A stretch of 64,000 bases of DNA from UBA1952 sp965246765. Its GTDB lineage: Bacteria; Bacteroidota; Bacteroidia; Chitinophagales; Chitinophagaceae. Position numbers and translations under genes: made by a program. This document shows, piece after piece, positions 30,026-37,906 of this stretch (position 1 is the stretch's first letter; each line of letters begins with the position of its first letter). The notes beneath the pieces are model-generated. The model ran no database searches and had not been told where the DNA came from. It saw only the letters and a program-made list of their open reading frames with translations. The stretch covers positions 124,001 to 188,000 of the forward strand of contig CBDFFJ010000003.1 of NCBI GenBank assembly GCA_965246765.1. Reading direction: 5' to 3'.

Positions 30026-30555
30026 TTATTGTCCGAGCTTTTCAATCGCCTCTAATGGTCAGCGCCAGTCGAGCCGCTCCGATTCCGTGCCACGGATGTC
30101 TGCCCATGGGACGCCGCTCTGCTGGACAATGTCGCGGTATTGGTTGTAGAAAGTAGCGCCGGTCCTTTTCTTTGGGATGCTCGCGGAGCGGGTCGGGCGT
30201 CCAGGGCGTATCTATGTTGGTGAGCAGATAGAGGTCGATATGGCCGTGTGGCGATAGCTTCCAGAATCCTGCGGTGGCAGTGGCCGAAGCTGGCCTCGCT
30301 CCAGACTTTCAGGACGTAAAGGTCGGTATCACAGACGAGGTAGCGGCTTGCCTGCCGGCAGTAGTGCATCTTCGGCAGCAAGCTGGCCTTTAGCAATTTC
30401 CGGCAGGTCGTGCTCGCCGTAAGGCCGGCCTAATCCTTCCAGGTACTCACGCGCGTACTCCGGCACCCAACGCGTCTCCAGCCGGACTGCCAATGCCGCG
30501 CTCAGCGTGCTTTTGCCGGTGCTTTCAGGCCAATGTCACTACAATTTTCCGGCAT
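30026..30555 (-). pseudogene. NadR-like AAA ATPase gene with several frameshifts
   Basis: Conserved protein pieces are spread over all three minus-strand frames in the right order: a Walker A piece ESTGKSTLSAALAVRLETRW, VPEYAREYLEGLGRPYGEHD, AKGQLAAEDALL, LVCDTDLYVLKVWSEASFG, YDLYLLTNIDTPWTPDPLRE, YNQYRDIVQQSGVPWADIRG and a C-terminal EAIEKLGQ. These match the C-terminal kinase domain of NadR (nicotinamide riboside kinase type) found as a stand-alone ATPase in Bacteroidota. At least five single-base shifts are needed, near 30525, 30335, 30235, 30150 and 30062. Residues between the shifts are well conserved, so local sequence error explains it better than age. It ends 14 bases before the YciO/Sua5-type start, so the two probably formed an operon. 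Confidence 0.65.
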
Positions 30556-30607
30556 TCGCTTAGGCACAGGACTTATGGTAAAAGGCAAAGCGTCTCAGAA
30601 AAATGCT

Positions 30608-30638
30608 TTGGCGTGAAAGGGATCAGCGATTATCTTTG
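30608..30638 (+). promoter_or_regulatory. Promoter of tRNA-Phe
   Basis: TTG (30608-30610) and TATCTTTG (30631-30638) are separated by 20 bases, a full match to the Bacteroidota primary promoter. The tRNA begins 13 bases further on. Confidence 0.8.
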
Positions 30639-30651
30639 CCCTCCCTTCAAT

Positions 30652-30727
30652 GGTGCGGTAGCTCAGTCGGTAGAGCAATGGACTGAAAATCCATGTGTCG
30701 CCGGTTCGATCCCGGCCCACACCACCA
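30652..30727 (+). tRNA. tRNA-Phe (GAA)
   Basis: The sequence folds as a cloverleaf of 76 bases with an encoded CCA end (30725-30727). The anticodon loop CTGAAAA carries anticodon GAA at 30685-30687. The T arm is GCCGG/CCGGC with loop TTCGATC. The acceptor stem GGTGCGG/CCACACC pairs except at position 5-68, where C faces A. A promoter and a terminator frame the gene. Confidence 0.95.
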
Positions 30728-30732
30728 AGTAT

Positions 30733-30765
30733 GAAACCCGCTTCTGTAGCGGGTTTCGTCGTTTT
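30733..30765 (+). terminator. Rho-independent terminator of tRNA-Phe
   Basis: A perfect 10-bp stem GAAACCCGCT/AGCGGGTTTC with a five-base loop is followed by GTCGTTTTT, starting five bases after the CCA end. Confidence 0.85.
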
Positions 30766-30885
30766 TGAACGAGCCCGGAAATTCATCGTGACTTAACCCT
30801 GCCGACAACAATCCGACAACTTTTTCCCTTCGGTTGATTCTTACGGTAATTGGAATATTCCACAACGAAGATCGCTCGAAAGCAG

Positions 30886-31389
30886 CTACGGCACAGGAAA
30901 CGGGATAATCTTCGGCGTCGAAGGAGAAAAACTTTCGCCTTCCGTCAGCGAATAGAATCCGCTCCGGCAAAGAATAAGATGATCTAAAACACGAATGTCC
31001 ATCAATTGAGCTGCGGCAGTGAGCTTCTCAGTTAAAAGGCGGTCGGCGTGACTTGGATTGAGATTGTCCGATGGGTGGTTATGAGCAACGATGATCTGGT
31101 TGGCATTAGCCTTCAAAGCGGCCACTAAAATGTGCCGTATATCCATGACTGTGCCCGTTATGCCGCCAGAGCATACGTCGTAAAGACCGATGACGCGGTT
31201 TGCCTGATTTAACAGCAACACTTTCCCCTCCTCCACCATATCCATCTTGCTGTCGTCCCATGCCTCACGGAAAATCTCGTGCGCATCTTCCATGCTGGTA
31301 ATGCAAGGCCGCTCAGAGGCGCGGAAATTCGTTTTGAAGGAAAGTTTGATTTCCGGGACGTTGTAATAGTTAGGCAGGATTTCCCTCAT
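30886..31389 (-). CDS. RadC-family JAB/MPN domain protein
   Basis: The 167-residue product carries the JAMM motif HNHPSDNLNPSHAD at residues ~103-116, preceded by the family strands GKVLLLNQANRVIGLYDVCSGG and DIRHILVAALKANANQIIVA. It lacks the helix-hairpin-helix part of full-length RadC. Short RadC-like proteins of this size are common on conjugative and genomic islands of Bacteroidota, where their role is not settled; a peptidase-like or DNA-processing role is possible. It is the first gene after tRNA-Phe and the first of the accessory region. Confidence 0.9.
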   Translation of the reverse strand: MREILPNYYNVPEIKLSFKTNFRASERPCITSMEDAHEIFREAWDDSKMDMVEEGKVLLLNQANRVIGLYDVCSGGITGTVMDIRHILVAALKANANQIIVAHNHPSDNLNPSHADRLLTEKLTAAAQLMDIRVLDHLILCRSGFYSLTEGESFSPSTPKIIPFPVP

Positions 31390-31445
31390 GTATCAGTACT
31401 CCGTTTGTGCGCTACAGTTTAGAAGATAACAGCAGCATTTGCGTC

Positions 31446-31785
31446 TAACGGATAAATAAGATCATCTCCGCGCCCGCTCTGTCAACGAACCCAGACGCCA
31501 GCGGACGGAAGATTTAATATTGCCGCCACCGTCGTAGGCAAGACCACCGGTGGAGGGGTCGCCTGCGCCTTCAAACAGTCTTGCCCAGCGCATCGTTCCG
31601 TCGCAGCTATAGCTCGTCAGAATCATCGAGCGCATGGACGGATAATTTCCTTGGTGGACGGGGAAGGTATCAAAGGTAAAATTTGCGTGTAGATGCCCGA
31701 CAGCGTATAGATATTCCTGTTGCTATCAGCGCACATGGCAGCAACCTGTTCGCCTTCGCTCAGATACTGCGATGATTAGATAATG
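31446..31785 (-). pseudogene. Remnant of a secreted repeat protein
   Basis: The minus strand reads as decayed protein sequence in two frames: EQVAAMCADSNRNIYTLSGI, then LTSYSCDGTMRWARLFEG followed by AGDPSTGGLAYDGGGNIKSS. This resembles the beta-propeller-like repeats of Bacteroidota secreted proteins. No intact start or end is present. Apart from it, the 540 bases between the RadC-family gene and the next lipoprotein gene show nothing else that I can support. Confidence 0.4.
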
Positions 31786-31928
31786 CCCCCGCCCTTAATA
31801 ATTGAACTGTCTGCGCTGACATTGGCGCGGGGAAAAGTATAGTGCTACGACAAAGAATATACCGTGCAAAAGGCTGGCTGTGCCCCCAACTAAATAGCCT
31901 CTTCTATGGAATTGACTATCATTGCATC

Positions 31929-32558
31929 ATGTTTCGCAGCCTTAAAGGGACAGCTTTTGCAGCTATGCTCGGCATTTGCTGTGCAGGCTGCATTCCCGAT
32001 CCAGGTACGATTCCATTAGACCCAAACCTCGGGGAACTAAAGTTTCAATTTGACGTATCCCGGCAGGACAAAGTATTGCATATCGGAGATACGCTGGTTA
32101 TCAGTTCCTATCACAACAACATTACAAGCACCGGCCTCACCATAACCGGCGGAACTGCCTTTATCGACGCGCAATTAGATTATTCACCCGATACTGTTTT
32201 TACGAACAACAGCGCTGCCACACCGAGAGCGGTAATCGGCAGGGAATATGACCTGATAAAAAGTAAGGGTGACGTAGTAATACCATCCAACTTTCCGAAT
32301 GAGTTTAAGGAGTTCTCTGCCGGGCTTTCTAATAACGGGTTTGCGTATGAATACCGGTTTGTCTTTAAGAAAAAGGGGCTGTTTATCTTTTTGATAAGGC
32401 CGCTCTATTTGGAGTCAGCACCCGAAGGCAGGATGGCAACTGATGCTCATTTTAATGTGACCGATGGCCATTACAGCCTGCTCCAAATATCCGGGCAGGA
32501 TTCGCTCCAGCCTTCTAATCCTGATTATTATACGAATTACAACGTAAGCATCAGGTAG
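31929..32558 (+). CDS. Putative lipoprotein
   Basis: I chose ATG 31929 because it opens a lipoprotein signal peptide (MFRSLKGTAFAAMLGICCAGC) with the lipobox Cys at residue 21; a start 87 bases upstream would put non-signal sequence before it. The mature part of about 190 residues is rich in beta-strand sequence (GELKFQFDVSRQDKVLHIGDTLVISSY; FAYEYRFVFKKKGLFIFLIRP). I do not recognise the family. It is expected to be anchored in a membrane. No operon partner is evident. Confidence 0.75.
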   Translation: MFRSLKGTAFAAMLGICCAGCIPDPGTIPLDPNLGELKFQFDVSRQDKVLHIGDTLVISSYHNNITSTGLTITGGTAFIDAQLDYSPDTVFTNNSAATPRAVIGREYDLIKSKGDVVIPSNFPNEFKEFSAGLSNNGFAYEYRFVFKKKGLFIFLIRPLYLESAPEGRMATDAHFNVTDGHYSLLQISGQDSLQPSNPDYYTNYNVSIR

Positions 32559-32688
32559 AGTTCATGGTGTTGTAAATTGCCGTGGCGCGCTCGCGCAAAG
32601 TATTGTTCACCCACGAGATATGGGCGGTTTTGGGAATCTTAATGTGCCACGAGTTGCCAGGCACATGCAGCGTATTCCATGAAAAATC
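32551..32688 (-). pseudogene. Possible 3' remnant of a gene
   Basis: A minus-strand frame of about 45 codons, open between two stops and without a start codon, reads TLHVPGNSWHIKIPKTAHIS and continues to TGA at 32551. Its composition looks protein-like, but no family is recognised. It could equally be chance. Confidence 0.25.
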
Positions 32689-32709
32689 TTAGCAAAATCC
32701 GGGGTGCTA

Positions 32710-32747
32710 TTTGTTCATTAGCATACGAACGTATGCGTATGAACAAA
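32710..32747. promoter_or_regulatory. 38-bp dyad, candidate recombination site or operator
   Basis: Two nested inverted repeats share one centre: TTTGTTCAT (32710-32718) with ATGAACAAA (32739-32747), and CATACG (32722-32727) with CGTATG (32730-32735). The site lies about 170 bases before the serine recombinase gene, where resolvases usually have their res or crossover site. The central AA fits the two-base overlap of serine recombinases. Confidence 0.55.
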
Positions 32748-32916
32748 GGCTGTCTGAGTTTGCATTTCCCTTCTGTTTTTTGCTCTGCTTAGTCGTTGCG
32801 TATTCAGCACTTTTCAGTTAATGATGTTCGCTACCGAGTAGTCTTTCATACCCCGCTTTGTTCAAAGGTATACGTTGGTTTACCCCTTAACGGCGATCCC
32901 TCGTGCCCGAAGGGCG

Positions 32917-33636
32917 ATGCCTGTTGAGAAACGGAGAACGAAACTGAAAAATGCTGTCGCCTACTACCGGGTTTCCACCGAGCGGCAAGGCAGAAGCGGC
33001 CTCGGCCTTGAAGCCCAGCAAGCCGCAGTCACTGCATTTGCCCTTGCCAATGGCTACTCCGTTACAACCCAGTTTACCGAAATAGAATCCGGTAAGAAAA
33101 ATAACCGGCCTGTTCTCCTAAAGGCCCTTGAAACCTGCAAGGCCGAAAAAGCCATTCTGCTTATTGCCAAGCTGGACCGGCTCGGCCGCAACGTTGCCTT
33201 TATCTCGCAACTGATAGAATCTAACGTCGACTTCAAAGCGGTGGACAACCCGTTTGCGTGTAAGCTAATGGTTCACATTATGGTGGCCGTCGCCGAACAT
33301 GAAAGAGACCTCACCAGCGAACGTACTATCGCGGCGCTAAAGGCAGCTAAGGAGCGAGGTATAGAGCTGGGCAAATTCGGTCGCTACATTCAGTCTGCCG
33401 TCAATAAGCGCCGCGCTGAAGCCTTTGCGGATGACATGCATATCGTTATTCGCAACCTGCGGACCAAAGGATTCTGCACCCTTCGTGCGCTTACCGATGA
33501 ATTAAACCGTTTGCAGGTTCCCACATATCGCAACGATGGCAGCAAATGGCATCCCTCCTCCCTTCATAAACTGATCAAGCGCGCCGGGCGCCAGCAAATC
33601 TCAACCATTACCTCAACAACTCCATCCAAACCATGA
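32917..33636 (+). CDS. Serine recombinase (resolvase/invertase family)
   Basis: The N-terminal catalytic domain is complete: AYYRVSTERQGRSGLGLEAQQ with the catalytic serine at residue ~20, ILLIAKLDRLGRN in the middle with the arginines of the active site, and VAEHERDLTSERTIAALKAAKERG leading into the long helix. A C-terminal recombinase-like helix-turn-helix region (IRNLRTKGFCTLRALTDELN ... WHPSSLHKLIKRAG) follows. The length of 239 residues fits a small resolvase rather than a large serine integrase. I chose ATG 32917, which starts MPVEKRRTK. The stop overlaps the next start (ATGA), so the two genes are coupled. Confidence 0.92.
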   Translation: MPVEKRRTKLKNAVAYYRVSTERQGRSGLGLEAQQAAVTAFALANGYSVTTQFTEIESGKKNNRPVLLKALETCKAEKAILLIAKLDRLGRNVAFISQLIESNVDFKAVDNPFACKLMVHIMVAVAEHERDLTSERTIAALKAAKERGIELGKFGRYIQSAVNKRRAEAFADDMHIVIRNLRTKGFCTLRALTDELNRLQVPTYRNDGSKWHPSSLHKLIKRAGRQQISTITSTTPSKP

Positions 33637-34184
33637 AAACGAACCTGACACTTTTTCTATCGCTTTGCGCGGCCGTCGCAAGTGCTCCATTCAATCCCGC
33701 TACGGCACAGACTAACTGCAAGTACGTCACAACCCAGACAGACCCTTTTACCCATGAGACGTCCAACATTACCCGTCACCCCATAGGGCCGCTGATGGGC
33801 GGCTGGACAATCGTGCTGCGGCAGCTCGGCAGCAAGTGGTTTGTCGGTGTCGGCATGCAGAACGGCAAGAACACCACGGACAAGCTGCCCAAAGGAAGCA
33901 GTATCCAGTTCATGTTTGAGAACGGGGAAAGCACCGAAATTCTTACGACTAAAGAATACGAATCCACCCCTCTGCCGCTCAACGGCCAGCAATACACGCA
34001 ATGGATGGCCCTGGAAGAGGTGCCCAAAGCCACTTTTGTCAGGTTCGGCCAGTCGCCGATAACGGCCCTCAAAACCACCTTCCAGTTCAAGGGCAACAAG
34101 CAGGAGTTCCTGCTCAACGGCATCAAGCCCAAGCAAAGCGAACGGACAATGGAAACCGCTGCCTGCATGGTCGGCAGCAATTAG
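33633..34184 (+). CDS. Secreted hypothetical protein
   Basis: A signal peptide (MKTNLTLFLSLCAAVASAPFNPATA) is followed by ~155 residues with strands and few helices (GGWTIVLRQLGSKWFVGVGM; SIQFMFENGESTEILTTKEY; ALKTTFQFKGNKQEFLLNG). Two cysteines could form a disulfide. There is no lipobox and no T9SS sorting domain, so it is probably periplasmic. It overlaps the recombinase stop by four bases, which is an odd pairing of recombinase and secreted protein. Function unknown. Confidence 0.75.
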   Translation: MKTNLTLFLSLCAAVASAPFNPATAQTNCKYVTTQTDPFTHETSNITRHPIGPLMGGWTIVLRQLGSKWFVGVGMQNGKNTTDKLPKGSSIQFMFENGESTEILTTKEYESTPLPLNGQQYTQWMALEEVPKATFVRFGQSPITALKTTFQFKGNKQEFLLNGIKPKQSERTMETAACMVGSN

Positions 34185-34254
34185 TCTTATTCCGCGACGC
34201 AATCTTCTCTTCTTCCAGATACAGTCAACATCATTACGCTAACAACATCTGCTT

Positions 34255-34605
34255 ATGCTCATTCTACTTATCATTCTATTGCTCGTAGCCTTCGGCTTAT
34301 ACAAGCTGGTGTCCGGCAGCAGCCGTTTCCATGCCGACGAAAACAGCTTCCGGCAAGGCAAAGTCACTGTCGACTTTGCGACGAAGAAAATCACTATAGG
34401 CAGTCAAAGCTATCCGGTGACGGATGTGCAAAGCCTTGAATCCAAAACGGTGTCCTCGCTAACAACCGATGTGTTTATCAAGGTGGATGACTTTAAAAAG
34501 CCAATCCATACCGTCAAGATAATCGGTTTCGGCAATGCAGGCGAAAAATTCATGCAACGGTTAAGCACCGCCCTGCGCAAAGCCGGCGGGCCATCCTTCT
34601 ATTAA
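34255..34605 (+). CDS. Small membrane-anchored protein
   Basis: An N-terminal membrane segment (MLILLIILLLVAFGLYKLV) anchors a ~95-residue domain with strand-rich sequence (QGKVTVDFATKKITIGSQSYPVTDVQSLE) that looks like a small PH-like or bacterial sensor fold. It has no recognised family. It follows the secreted protein gene after 70 bases and may belong to the same transcript. Confidence 0.65.
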   Translation: MLILLIILLLVAFGLYKLVSGSSRFHADENSFRQGKVTVDFATKKITIGSQSYPVTDVQSLESKTVSSLTTDVFIKVDDFKKPIHTVKIIGFGNAGEKFMQRLSTALRKAGGPSFY

Positions 34606-34694
34606 ATGCGCATGGCAACTGAACCATCTTCTAAAAAAACTAACAATCCACCGAATCTCACTCCTAAAAACTAAAACCAGAAAACAGAAATCCT

Positions 34695-35162
34695 ATGAAC
34701 TACTCCTTACGCACCCTGCTGGCTGCCGCCTGTGCCTCGATGCTGCTTGCCTCCTGCAAAAAAGATGATGGAGGCAATACCCAAAACAATGACCTCAACG
34801 CCAAAGAGAAATTGATTGTCGGAGATTGGCGGGTGGTGAGCAAGAAGCTTGTTTACTACAATGCCAACGGCAGCACCGACACGATTGAACACTTCAAAAG
34901 TTGCGAGACCGACGATACCTACAGTTTCAAGGCAGATAAGGGCTACATTGTAACCAACGGCTCTGACATCTGCCCGAGCTCTGGCAAAAATTACGACAAC
35001 CTGTTTGCGTGGAAAGTGGTGTATGATTCCTCCCTAGACTATGCTCACGGCCCTGGGCTGCAATTCATTCCGACGATTACCCAACTGGACGCTACAACTC
35101 TGACCGTAAAAGCGTCAGTGCCTCCGAACGGCACGGAATACTTCGTCTATAAACGCAGGTAA
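34695..35162 (+). CDS. Lipocalin-like lipoprotein
   Basis: The lipoprotein signal MNYSLRTLLAAACASMLLASC with lipobox LASC (Cys21) is followed by a linker and a barrel-like domain that opens with KEKLIVGDWRVVSKKLVYYNANGS and contains YSFKADKGYIVTNGSD and a C-terminal GTEYFVYKRR. The G-x-W start and length are typical of the lipocalin-like lipoproteins frequent in Bacteroidota. Ligand and role are unknown. A hairpin terminator follows. Confidence 0.8.
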   Translation: MNYSLRTLLAAACASMLLASCKKDDGGNTQNNDLNAKEKLIVGDWRVVSKKLVYYNANGSTDTIEHFKSCETDDTYSFKADKGYIVTNGSDICPSSGKNYDNLFAWKVVYDSSLDYAHGPGLQFIPTITQLDATTLTVKASVPPNGTEYFVYKRR

Positions 35163-35205
35163 GAGCGCTGTTCCTATACGGTTAACCTTATACGTAATCA
35201 GCGAA

Positions 35206-35236
35206 AAGGGCTGGCTCAGTTGGGAGCCGGCCTTTC
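35206..35236 (+). terminator. Terminator after lipocalin-like gene
   Basis: An imperfect stem (AAAGGGCTGGCTC with GAGCCGGCCTTT, one bulge) is followed by CTGTTTTTTAG. Confidence 0.7.
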
Positions 35237-35431
35237 TGTTTTTTAGCGCAATAAGTCCTCTGGTATCACCATAGTTGGGGCGACGCGTCCTACCGGCTTT
35301 ACACTTTACGAAAGCAAATTGATTGCAGTTCAGACGACCTAAATTTTTCTTTTCATGGCCCTCTTCTTCCCTAAGCATGACAGCCAATAAAACAGCCGCA
35401 TTTGTGTCAAGCTATCTAATTTCAAAAGGCT

Positions 35432-35698
35432 ATGGAAGTCATTTGCCTGGAAGAACCAGCATTCTTTTCGCTGATAGAACAAGTGGTAGCTCGTCTAAAG
35501 CCGTCCGATAGGCAAGAGGATGAATGGATGGCTCCCAGTGAAGCCATGCGCCTCCTAAATATCAAAAGCAAAACGACGCTGCAAACCCTGCGGGATACCG
35601 GCCAAATACGGTTCAGTCAGCCGCAGAAAAAAATCATTCTCTACGCCCGCAGCTCTATCAAAGCCTACCTGGAGAAACACGCTCAAAATACATTCTAA
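35432..35698 (+). CDS. Excisionase-like helix-turn-helix protein
   Basis: The 88-residue product has a single winged helix-turn-helix of the HTH_17/MerR-like excisionase type: EWMAPSEAMRLLNIKSKTTLQTLRDTGQIRFSQPQKKIILYARSSI. Such proteins accompany most Bacteroidota mobile elements and bind next to attachment or transfer sites. It is followed after one base by the next gene, so both are in one operon. Confidence 0.85.
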   Translation: MEVICLEEPAFFSLIEQVVARLKPSDRQEDEWMAPSEAMRLLNIKSKTTLQTLRDTGQIRFSQPQKKIILYARSSIKAYLEKHAQNTF

Positions 35699-35699
35699 G

Positions 35700-36131
35700 A
35701 TGAAAATGGAAAAAGATTTTGACAAGGATCATGATCCCGACCCTGATTTCGTAAAGGGCTTCAATGAAGGGTATGTGCTGGCGCAATATGCGCCGGAAAT
35801 CGGCGGCGTATTTGGTGCTTACGCACCAGAATCGGAACGCGGTAAAGGCTTTCGGGACGGGAAGTCGCAGTTTGCGCTTGAGCCTCGTAAAGAAAGAACT
35901 CACGAACTACGCAAAGACGCCTCCGACAATAAGCGTGATATCAGGGAGGGCAAGGAATGGTACCGGGACAGTGTATTCGAGGAATTCAACGACAACCGGT
36001 TTAGCGCAGGGATCGCGAATGCCGATAAGCATATAGGCTGGCTGGAGGATTTAGATGAAAGCAAATCCGACATGGATATTCATGATCGCGAAGATCGAGA
36101 ACGAAGTGACGTCGAGCCGGATATTGAATAA
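35700..36131 (+). CDS. Acidic hypothetical protein of the mobile element
   Basis: The 143 residues are strongly charged, with an acidic N-terminus (KMEKDFDKDHDPDPDFVKGF) and C-terminus, and a G-F-x-x-G-Y/K-G-F-R-D-G pattern seen in small hypothetical proteins of Bacteroidota islands. It has no signal peptide or membrane segment. It is co-transcribed with the HTH gene (one-base gap). No function can be given. Confidence 0.7.
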   Translation: MKMEKDFDKDHDPDPDFVKGFNEGYVLAQYAPEIGGVFGAYAPESERGKGFRDGKSQFALEPRKERTHELRKDASDNKRDIREGKEWYRDSVFEEFNDNRFSAGIANADKHIGWLEDLDESKSDMDIHDREDRERSDVEPDIE

Positions 36132-36144
36132 TTGCTCCAGGCGC

Positions 36145-37236
36145 TTAAAGCCGTGTCTTCATGAAGACAAGAAGGCTATCTTTCTCAACGATCTCGTTTG
36201 CGACCTCGATATAGTTTTGAGAAGGATTTCTAAAGAATTCCCGGATATGCGGCTGAAGCGAACTGCTGTCTGAAGGGAACCGGTTGATATCGCCCCGGTT
36301 AATTGGGCCATCCGCTTTCTCCATCAACACCGCACCTGCGTACATCTTTCTCCCGGCATTGTTGAACGTCCCGATAGCAAGGTCTATGTCGCCGTTGCCG
36401 ATATAAAACATCATTTGCAGTCGTTTTTCCCCGGTTTTTGACATGCGCATATCGATGACAAGGTGCTTGATATCATTACTGGGAATCTCATAGCCGCCTA
36501 CAAACTCGTCATTTAGCTCCGACACGCTCTCGCCAATTCGTCCTGACCGGGCTCCCTGTCCGAGCGCGATAGCTTCCTTACCGCCATGTACTGTTTTCAT
36601 GTCTCGGTAACCACCAGAGTAATCCTGCTTCACATCCCGATGAAAGTTGAAAGCAAGCATTTCAACCTTCCCAAATTTCTGGAAGTGCAAAATCTGACGG
36701 ATGATGTAATGGCGGCGCTCGACCGCATCTGTGTCAGGATTGAACACGTCCTGCGGCTCATAAGCATAGAGATACCACCAGGAATCCTGAAACTCAGTAA
36801 ACAGTTTGTCCGGCCCGGTTGCTGCATACACCACTCTGGGAGTCGGCGGCAAGTATTTATTCTCTTCCTTTTCTATGTCCGCATTCAAATGCTCAATGAG
36901 TGCATCGTACTGTTTCTTTTCTATGTGAAAAGGCAATTCCTGCTTTAAGGTCAAGGCGAATTTATAAATCAAAGAAGCGGACTTGGTAAACGTTTCGCCA
37001 GATGCCTTTTTGAACTGCACATCATAGATTTTCCCGGCCAGTTCTGTCGCGTAAACCTTTTTCTCTAAAGTGGCGCGACGCAGCAAATCCCAAATTTTTG
37101 TCGGGTTACTGAACGTTGCTATTGTGAGCGCGGGGTCATGCTTGATTGCGAGCCGTACAAACAGCTCAAGGCCTTCCCAGCGTTCCAGTAAATATTTGAC
37201 TGCTTCGTTTTGCGGTTGAGCATAGGGAGTTGCCAT
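36145..37236 (-). CDS. Hypothetical protein (363 aa), possible defence or sensor gene
   Basis: I do not recognise this family. The first ~150 residues are helical, including KIWDLLRRATLEKKVYATEL. From about residue 150 a strand-rich domain follows (QDSWWYLYAYEPQDVFNPDT; HYIIRQILHFQKFGKVEMLAF; LVIDMRMSKTGEKRLQMMFYIGNGDIDLAIGTF; RKMYAGAVLMEK), whose pattern recalls small beta-barrel sensor domains appended to regulators and defence proteins; that is a weak impression. No signal peptide. It is convergent with the HTH operon and stands alone. Confidence 0.7.
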   Translation of the reverse strand: MATPYAQPQNEAVKYLLERWEGLELFVRLAIKHDPALTIATFSNPTKIWDLLRRATLEKKVYATELAGKIYDVQFKKASGETFTKSASLIYKFALTLKQELPFHIEKKQYDALIEHLNADIEKEENKYLPPTPRVVYAATGPDKLFTEFQDSWWYLYAYEPQDVFNPDTDAVERRHYIIRQILHFQKFGKVEMLAFNFHRDVKQDYSGGYRDMKTVHGGKEAIALGQGARSGRIGESVSELNDEFVGGYEIPSNDIKHLVIDMRMSKTGEKRLQMMFYIGNGDIDLAIGTFNNAGRKMYAGAVLMEKADGPINRGDINRFPSDSSSLQPHIREFFRNPSQNYIEVANEIVEKDSLLVFMKTRL

Positions 37237-37380
37237 AACGTCAAAAATATTTAGAAGTTCTCAGGCCCTTGTTTGGAGCCGAATAAAATTTGCGATGTCG
37301 GAAATAAGACAGACGCAAAATGCGCAAAACCTTCCAAACGCTCAAGACCACGAACATAGGTGCAATTACCTGGCGGATTC

Positions 37381-37623
37381 TCAACCCGGTTCGGGATGAT
37401 CCGCTGCATAGTCGACAAACCGTCTTCGCTCTTTACAAAACTCGGTTAGTTCCCTTTTGACTTCTTTAAATGATGTAAGCGTCTGCAAGCGCTCTTCCAG
37501 ATACTGAATAATACTGACCGTCGCATGCAGATATTCCCAGGATTCCGGCGGCGATCTGTATTCTTCCCAAGTTTCGATTGTGATCAAAGGTGGTGTTCCA
37601 AAGCCTTCAACTGGTTCTGCCAC
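37381..37623 (-). CDS. Small hypothetical protein with strong ribosome binding site
   Basis: I chose the GTG start at 37623, because AAGGAG lies seven bases upstream (37636-37631) and an ATG start at 37686 would overlap the divergent gene. The 80-residue product has no recognised family; its first half is neutral (EPVEGFGTPPLITIETWEEY) and the second is helical and charged (IIQYLEERLQTLTSFKEVKR). It is divergent from the small gene at 37677. Confidence 0.5.
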   Translation of the reverse strand: MAEPVEGFGTPPLITIETWEEYRSPPESWEYLHATVSIIQYLEERLQTLTSFKEVKRELTEFCKERRRFVDYAADHPEPG

Positions 37624-37676
37624 TTGTATACTCCTTAAAAAATGGTGCTTTAAACATAATAAAGCGTAACCCAGCC

Positions 37677-37901
37677 ATGTCAACAAAAAACGTAACGATT
37701 GAGTATGATTGCGACGCTGCTACGCGTAACGGGTTGCTTTCCGCAGGCACCAACAACTTGTGTGACTCGCCCGAACGTATCGCGAAAGCGATGATTGACC
37801 TCGGATACGATCCTCATGGCCCTGCCGTAGGACACTTCGTTAGCAGGATTAACGTCGGAACGTCAGCGAAATCTACCATCCAAATCTTCATTAATTCCTG
37901 A
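37677..37901 (+). CDS. Small hypothetical protein upstream of the coupling protein
   Basis: ATG 37677 starts a 74-residue product with no recognised family (STKNVTIEYDCDAATRNGLL ... NVGTSAKSTIQIFINS). It ends five bases before the start of the coupling protein gene, so it is probably its first operon gene. An earlier in-frame start would overlap the divergent gene. Confidence 0.55.
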   Translation: MSTKNVTIEYDCDAATRNGLLSAGTNNLCDSPERIAKAMIDLGYDPHGPAVGHFVSRINVGTSAKSTIQIFINS

Positions 37902-37906
37902 TAACG

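Noticed and set aside
30595..30970. Minus-strand frames over tRNA-Phe
   Set aside because: They read the complement of a tRNA gene, a known source of false proteins.
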